From positions 763,048,673-763,112,672 of the forward strand of contig NC_081408.1 in the NCBI RefSeq assembly GCF_030272615.1: a stretch of 64,000 nucleotides of DNA. The letters run 5' to 3'. Source of the stretch: Cryptomeria japonica. Its lineage: Eukaryota > Streptophyta > Pinopsida > Cupressales > Cupressaceae. Below the pieces are notes generated by a model. That model was not told the origin of the DNA. It did no database searches and was given only the letters and a program-made list of their open reading frames with translations. Below, one piece after another: positions 57,401 to 64,000 of the stretch. A program made the translations under genes and the position numbers. Numbering within the stretch: position 1 is the stretch's first letter; every line of letters begins with the position of its first letter.

Positions 57401-60400
57401 TTACCATTATAATATCTATATCCATTACCAAGCTAGGGAACAATCTCTGAAATTATCATGGGTATGAAATGATTTATTCAATAAAGTTTTCATTACAATG
57501 TCCTAAAGATAAAGTACAAACTTGACCTATAAGAATTGCAAAGGGCAAGAATGAAGATTTTTGGGACCACAGATAAATATAACTTTTAACCAATGTCCAC
57601 TACTGACATAAAATGATCTGCTCTTTGTGGTACTTCCTGCCCTATATGAGATATGGTGTTTATACCAACCAATCAAGTAAATGTAGAAAAAGAAAATGGG
57701 GACAAATCTACGACTCAATTTGATGCAGAGCCTTTAACCTTTTCTGACTTCTTTTAATGCTCTTGAAAAGAAGTTCTATCCTATTAGCCCACAATATACA
57801 AGGCCCACATAAATTTTAGTGAAACTCTAATAATATATATATACATGAAAAGGTAGTGCAATCAGAAATTAAAAACCATATTTTGTTGCTTTTCTTTGAA
57901 GAAAAAATGACTGGATAACCAAAAGATGCTCAATTATCTTTGGCAGGTAAATCATCATAATTGGATTGCTTAAGATCTTTCATTGAGAATTGTCATAGAT
58001 AAGGTGGCTTTTTTTAAATGGTAAAACTATTCTTGATTATGTCAAGAATTAATTCTCACAAACCAACCAACCCTGGGTCTGCCATGCAATTAAAAATGTT
58101 TCAATGGCAGCCTTTGTCTCACAACAGCTCAGCAACCCTCCAGATGATGTAAAATGTAGGGCCCTTCACATGGCTTATCACCGAAAGTTTCATGTGGCCA
58201 ACTGACCAGGTACCTTATAGGGAGCTGGCAGGAAAAGCAAATATACAGAACTACTGTTCATTATCAGACACCAGTTATGATGCTAATATTGCATAACCTT
58301 AAATGCTCATAGATTTTGGTACACTGCACTAGATCATAAATCCATTTATATGGAGAGAGCAAATTAATAATGTGCATGACTAGACAATCGTTGTGTATCA
58401 TTATATATAGTTTTATGAGATTTTGGGAGGTTTTTTGGAGCGAACATGGGTAAATCTATTTTGGAGAGAAAATATTAGCATAGTTTAAATAGGATTAGTT
58501 CATATTTTGATGCGAAATAGGAAAATAGAAAAGGTCTAGGAAGAATGGGAGGAGAAGAGTTTGTATTTTTGCATGGTAAATGTAGTTGAATTTGAGAAGC
58601 ATTTTACTTTAGAATGTGAGTATTATTATAATATAAAATGCTTTAGCAGATACTTTACCTCAAGATTTGATTAAAGAAGATTAAAGTTGAGAAAATATAG
58701 AACTTATCATCAAACTTCTTAACTGTTTTTGATTAAAAAAGCAGCGTTAACCAGGATGGCTGATCCTTAACATAGTCTGAGACTATCAAAACAACAACAA
58801 AAACAAGGGTGCAGACTCTTGGTAAGGAACAGAGGAAGAAAAACAACCCAAACCCACTCAAAGAAGAGGAGAGGTTTGGGGGAGTGGGGAGGACTTCCCC
58901 TTCCACCTACGACAAACCACAATCCAGGCAATTCAATTTTTAGGACCAGCAAGAGATAGGTCCAGCAGGGAGGACCCCTAAGATTACAAATAGTAATGCC
59001 AACAGAATGCTGCTGCCGCAGAGGGTGAATAACTTCTTAACTGTTATTCAGCATATTTTAGAAATTATAATTGTGAATCTACCATCCTCGAAACTACCTT
59101 TTTTCTTATACCTAGACATTCAAATTTTTTTATTCTACTTTATAGATCATATGACTCTACAATGTCTATTAGCTATTGTACGTAGATTCTGAACTACTGT
59201 ATGCGATAGCTAAGTGTCCATTGGATATAACCTGGATCTAGAGAGTTGTACTGAATGTGACCTTTTACTTTTATCATAAAATCCAATTTACCTTGGGTGG
59301 TATCAGCCCCAGCCCCTAGGATAGTAATAAATTGTACCGAACTGGCGATGACTTTTTGAGATTGCTTCCAAATGTATTTCTGTCAACCGTAGAGTACACG
59401 GCCTGTTTTGACTCAAGAATCAATCATTATTATTATTATTTTAGGTATTGCTTGAGCCATGTTCTTTAACGATTTAAATACTACACAAATTATAGACAGG
59501 AATTGCAAAAATCACAGCTATTCTCAGTTGTAGCTCACAACTTCTGAATGCACTGCCAAAACGTCCAAACACTTGAAACAAACGTACATATAACCTTGTG
59601 ACTTAGAGAAATAATTGCTACAGTGCATGTCATCCAAAGAAACCAAAATGAAAATGGAAATTATATCAGTTGACACTTGATGGGACTCTTTGGCGAGTTG
59701 AGTTGAAACAAATAGAATTACAGATCAATTCATCATGATGTTCAAATGAGGGTATCAAATTATAGGTATCAGATTTAATCCTGAATAAGTATTATATATT
59801 ATATATCTTTATAACGTTTGAAATGATTTATTGATTATTACTAATTTATTTATATTAAAATATAACATTTCAATCTTCCTTCTTTATTATATTGATTTAA
59901 ATAAAGGATGGAATATTGTATTAGATTGAATATATTAGTTTATTTGAAAATTTAATAAAGTGATCTCACCAAATCTCTTTGTTCATTTAGAACACATCAA
60001 TTTGGTTGTATCAATGGATGTCTTGATTCTCCAAGAATATCAATGATTTGAGACATACTCAATTATTCACAAATACACTAGTTTGTATGTGAAGTGATGT
60101 ATCTGACTATCCACAATGCGACGAAACTAACCAACTATAAAACAAGACATATTGAACTAGAATAGTAACAACACTTGTGCTTCTATAGATAGAGACATAC
60201 TGGACTATCCACAATGCAAAAACACCAACCAACTCTGAACCAAGATATAATCAACTAGAATAAAAACAACAAATGCCCTTTAAAGAATTGAGACATACTA
60301 TACTATACATATTATCAACCTAAGAGGAAGTGGGTGGCATTTGAATGACCATTCTATAGAAATTATCAAAAACATAAATTTAAGTATTTTCTATATTTTC

Positions 60401-60659
60401 GTAATTCACATTTTTAGATGCCTTTAAAGTGGAATTTGGCTTGAGGACTTCCATAAATTTCATGGAATGATTGTCATAGGTTGCATTCTAAGAAATTCAA
60501 ATTAATTCTCATGAAGATCTTTCCAATATTTCAGAGAAGTTCAACTTCCACCCAATATGCTAGTAGTTATGACCTTGCCAAGTTGGGGTATTAAAATCAA
60601 TAAGTTTTCTTTTATAATTTTCAATTATGGTAATTAACTTTTTTCCTTCTAAGTATTGG
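57401..60659. other. Non-coding
   Basis: AT-rich, no recognised gene. 60105-60305 has three degenerate copies of a TA.TGAC.ATCCACAATGC...ACCAACCAACTA unit (near 60108, 60199 and 60287). Confidence 0.5.
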
Positions 60660-62554
60660 TGTAGGAGCACCCAAGGCACCATCAGGCATCTATGAAGCAA
60701 ATTATGAAGTTTTTGTGTTTTGAAGGATAAAGGTTGTAAATAAGGTCTTTTAAGACCATATGTGATGTAATAAGGTAATTGAGACCATTGGATGTTAGGT
60801 CAAGTCCTATCAGGGTCATATTGTTAATATTGCTAAAAAATTGTCAAATTGTCAAAAGTTGCCATTTTGTGAGAAATAGGTCTCAATGGGTCAAAATTGA
60901 TGTTTAATGGTATGGAAGGGTTTTTTGGATCTATTTGGACTTATCTAAGTGATTTTGAGTCATGGTTTGGTCTAGGATCAAGTTTTAGGCAAAAGTTGCT
61001 CATATTGTCAAAAATTGTCAAAAGCAACTTTTTGTGTTTGAGAAGGTAATTAGGTGTTTGTTAGTCAGGTTGGTTAAAAAGGTGGTTATATCAGTTGGGA
61101 TGCCTTGGAATAATTAAAATAGGTCATTCCCATGACCAAAAAGGGGTTGGGATGGTGATTTTGTACGGAGAAGTCAGTTTGAAGGCAATTTGATGATCAT
61201 TTTCTTTGCAAATTTCCTATAAAAACGCTGCACTTTGCTTCATAACTTTCTTATTTGGATGCATTAACATGTAAGAGTAGAATTTTTGGTAATATATCTA
61301 TGTTACCTTTCATTTGGGACTAGTTTGGTTCAATTTTATTGAGTTTTGATCCTTCTTAAAGCGGATTTACCAAAATTGGTCTGAAAACCTAGGTTTTGGG
61401 GCTTTGTCAAAGAAAAATGTAGAAATCTCCATTCCATCAACGACTTGCCTCAATAATTGGTGGAATGGTCGATATGGTAGTGTTTCAGATGGGTTTTAAG
61501 TAGTTTTTGCAGGGGAAGAATCTAAGTGGATTTTTGAGCATTTGAGAGCTTAACATCCTCATGTGTTAAGCCAGTTGGATAGGGTTTGAGAAGACATTTG
61601 GAGTTTTGGTACCAAAATAGTCAAGAAGAACATAAAAACTATGAAATAATTTCATGTTTGATATTCCCTTACCTTCCAAGTTGAGTGTGCAGGTTGGTGG
61701 AGTGTCTAAGGGGTGTCTCTAGTGCATTTGGACGCCTAATAGGGCTCTTGAAGGACTGTAACAATCAATTTTTGAACACTTTTCTTTAAAACACCATAGT
61801 CTTATTTTGACATATATTGTGTAAAATTGAAATGGGTATCCAAAAATGGTTTTATTTATGGGTTATGACCTCTGTGTGAAACTTTATGCCCAAAATACTG
61901 AGTTTGTTGTTCTAAAAAGCATATGGGTTGTACATTATCAGTCCGTTTTTGGTCAAGCTTCTCCAAAACACTCTATGGTAATTTTGAGATATGTTAAATA
62001 GATTCAAAAAGGGTATCTGAGAATGTTATTTTTTTGTGTCTATGGTCAGGGTGTCAAAAGATATGGCCAAAATTCTCTCTGAGTAGGGCTACTAGCACCT
62101 AGTCACCTCTAGAGAGCCAATGGTGTGGAATGGCCTAAAAGGGTTTCTTTAAAAGGTGGATTTGGTTGATTTGATTCAATTTGGGTTTAATAACATGATG
62201 GAATTTCTGCCCCTATCCTTACGAGTGTCTTTTGTTGTGTTGTCTCAAAATGCCACTTTATGAGACATTGTCAAATAGTGGAGACCTTGGGTTGAGTAAC
62301 CTATTGTGTAGCCTAGAGTTTGGGGTTTGAAACCATATCCTTGGTGTTTTTTAGACCTTCTAATATCCTCTGCATCAACTATCCATTTCAAATTTCAAGG
62401 ATGTGGTGAACTTTAATGTTCTTTGCAAATGTATAAATTTATGTTTGAATTTGAAAGCTATCAATTGAAGATTCTTTTAGGAGGCATACTTCTCTTCAAT
62501 GGGTTTGTTTCCTCACTAGGTACTTTTTTCATATTTCTTAATTGAATTTAGGTA
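60660..62554 (+). mobile_element. Candidate 5' LTR of right-edge gypsy element
   Basis: It starts TGTAGGAGCACCCAAGGCACC and ends just before AGTGGTATTAATTCC. A TATA box CCTATAAAAACG is at about 61217-61228. The end is not a clean CA and no second LTR is in the window, so the boundaries rest on the PBS position and downstream gag/protease traces. Confidence 0.45.
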
Positions 62555-62556
62555 AG

Positions 62557-62569
62557 TGGTATTAATTCC
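62557..62569 (+). other. Decayed tRNA-Met-type PBS
   Basis: TGGTATTAATTCC, aligned in position with the TGGTATTAGAGC site of the chromovirus and preceded by AG. Confidence 0.4.
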
Positions 62570-62639
62570 TATAAGTCACATACATGAGTTCCTATTGTCA
62601 AAGGCTCGAATTGGAGACATGAGATCCATCAAATCATCT

Positions 62640-64000
62640 CCATTTGAGACGTACATAAATAAAGATTACCAAAGAACAAGGTAATTCATAAGATCCATTC
62701 AAGGTGATGGTTGAAGATGCTTTGAGAAAATATCGTGAGGAGATGAAGAGTCAATTTTCTAGATTTTATCCAAAAGGAATTGAGGCAATTTTTCAATGAA
62801 TCACTTCTTTGATGTTGATAAAATAACATTCACCCTCCTCAAATTTGAACACCGCGTGAAATGATTATGAATTCTAATTTTTCATCTAAAGATGTTCTTC
62901 ATGATTAAGAATTTTATATAAAGATAGATAATAGCCCCACATGGGGATAAATTGTAGAATATATTTTAAGGGATACCATATTTTTGAAGACACATATGAA
63001 GTGGTAGTTGCTTTAGTAGAAAAAGGATCAATTTGTTCAAGACTACACCAATACCTTCCATGCATTATGTAACAAAGCTTGGCATCTAGGATATGAACTA
63101 AACATTAGGTTTTGAAGTGTCATACTAGGTAGCACCAATATATTCAAACTGGGATTACTTTCTTGAATGTCGAGACTCTAGGAGCTACCTTCAAAAAGGA
63201 ATAAAAAATTGAAGTCAAAGAAAAGGAAAATAAATTACGTGGCAAACAAAAAGTCAAAAGGAGGAGGTAATAGAAACTTTATAGAGAAAAAACCATTAGG
63301 GAATCCTTCTCACGGCCACCAACATGGAATAAGGGTGCCAAAAGACACAAAAATACATAGGTATGCGGCTTGAAATTCATCAGGGTCCTTAGCATAGCAC
63401 TAAAGTTTGTGGAGGTGGTAAGACCTTGATGGTAGAAACATTTGAAGTGGAGAAAGAAGTTGATTTATTTCCTATAGACCCTTTTGAAAAAAATGATGGT
63501 GAATAAATCTTTGAGGAAGACCCTTATGCCATAATTGTGACTACTAAAACCTTTCCACTGTGAAGATGAGGAATGTTTGTTCCATTCACAAGTGTAGGTG
63601 AATGAACAGGCCTTACATTTCATTATTGATAGTGGTAATATAAAAATAATTTGATGGATACTAAGATTGTCAAGAGGTTGAACCTACAAAAAATACCCCA
63701 TCTACAACCATACTCTTTAAGCTAGGTAAGCCAAGGGCAAGATATACAAGTAAGAAAATAATGTTGCTTATCGTATTCCATCAAACCATTCAAAGATGAG
63801 TTAATTTGTGATGTGGCACCTTTGGACATGCGTGTGATGTGCTATTGGGAAAACCATGAATGTAAAAGTGGACCATGAATTTTATGAATCTATACCATGT
63901 ATTGATATTGTCAAGTTGGGCAAGAAAAATATTATTTACCTAAGGCAGATCTTACAAAATATACATCTTTAACTAGTGCAAAAGAGTGTTGGGATGTAAT
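62640..64000 (+). pseudogene. Decayed gypsy gag-protease at right edge
   Basis: No long frame survives, but 63580-63880 reads in pieces as NEQALHFIIDSGN, VKRLNLQKIPHLQPYSL, SIKPFKDELICDVAPLDM and LLGKP, the retropepsin region of a plant gypsy Gag-Pol with D-S-G active site and LLGxP motif. Lys/Arg/Gly-rich text at 63180-63300 may be the nucleocapsid tail. The element continues past the window. Confidence 0.6.

Overview
The window looks like a piece of a large, repeat-rich plant nuclear genome. The mix of Ty3/gypsy chromovirus, Tat-type gypsy and Ty1/copia elements, plus a plant LINE and a tRNA-type SINE, supports this. So does the single recognisable host gene, an intronless-coding A20/AN1 zinc-finger stress-associated protein. 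A gymnosperm (conifer-like) source is my best guess from the retroelement style, but it is an inference and no marker here proves it.

Layout. 1-2619: minus-strand Ty3/gypsy remnant (5' LTR, tRNA-Met-type PBS, broken gag and protease) cut by a 150-bp CT microsatellite. 2706-4426: 5'-truncated LINE with a 16-bp target duplication, an RNase H domain and a further reading frame downstream of it. 4600-9041: AT-rich non-coding DNA with duplicated blocks, a SINE and a small element with inverted ends. 9042-27006: an old chromovirus with two 781-bp LTRs and AAAAA target duplication. Its integrase was split at GATAT by a much younger Tat-type element (13370-25129, LTRs 842/843 bp). The younger element keeps gag and protease but has lost reverse transcriptase, RNase H and the integrase core. 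Its long 3' region carries an antisense plant-mobile-domain pseudo-ORF and an array of hairpins with the same loop and covarying stems. 27323-29173: minus-strand copia remnant (3' LTR and RNase H end). 29188-29896: a minus-strand LTR. 30400-35580: tandem non-coding units interrupted by a 3.5-kb putative solo LTR (31189-34725).

35840-36927 is the gene island: a promoter with ABRE-type ACGT and DRE/CRT GCCGAC elements, then the SAP gene (36430-36927). 36928-40980 is non-coding with weak internal repeats. 40980-41900 and 56500-57400 are two copies of one unidentified repeat, part of which also occurs at 7930-8230. 44181-48460 is a minus-strand Tat-type remnant (gag, protease, RNase H, PPT and PBS-like site). 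48735-51270 is a copia-type LTR with inverted-repeat units. 52850-53724 is another candidate LTR. 53760-60650 holds only unrecognised ORFs and non-coding DNA. 60660 to the right edge is the start of a plus-strand gypsy element (LTR, PBS-like site, decayed gag/protease).

Only the SAP gene appears functional. All transposon coding regions carry stops or frameshifts, many of them CAG to TAG or CGA to TGA, as expected from deamination of methylated cytosines. The most unusual signals are the covarying hairpin array, the antisense plant-mobile-domain ORF beside it, the RT-less but young Tat derivative, and the extra ORF at the 3' end of the LINE.
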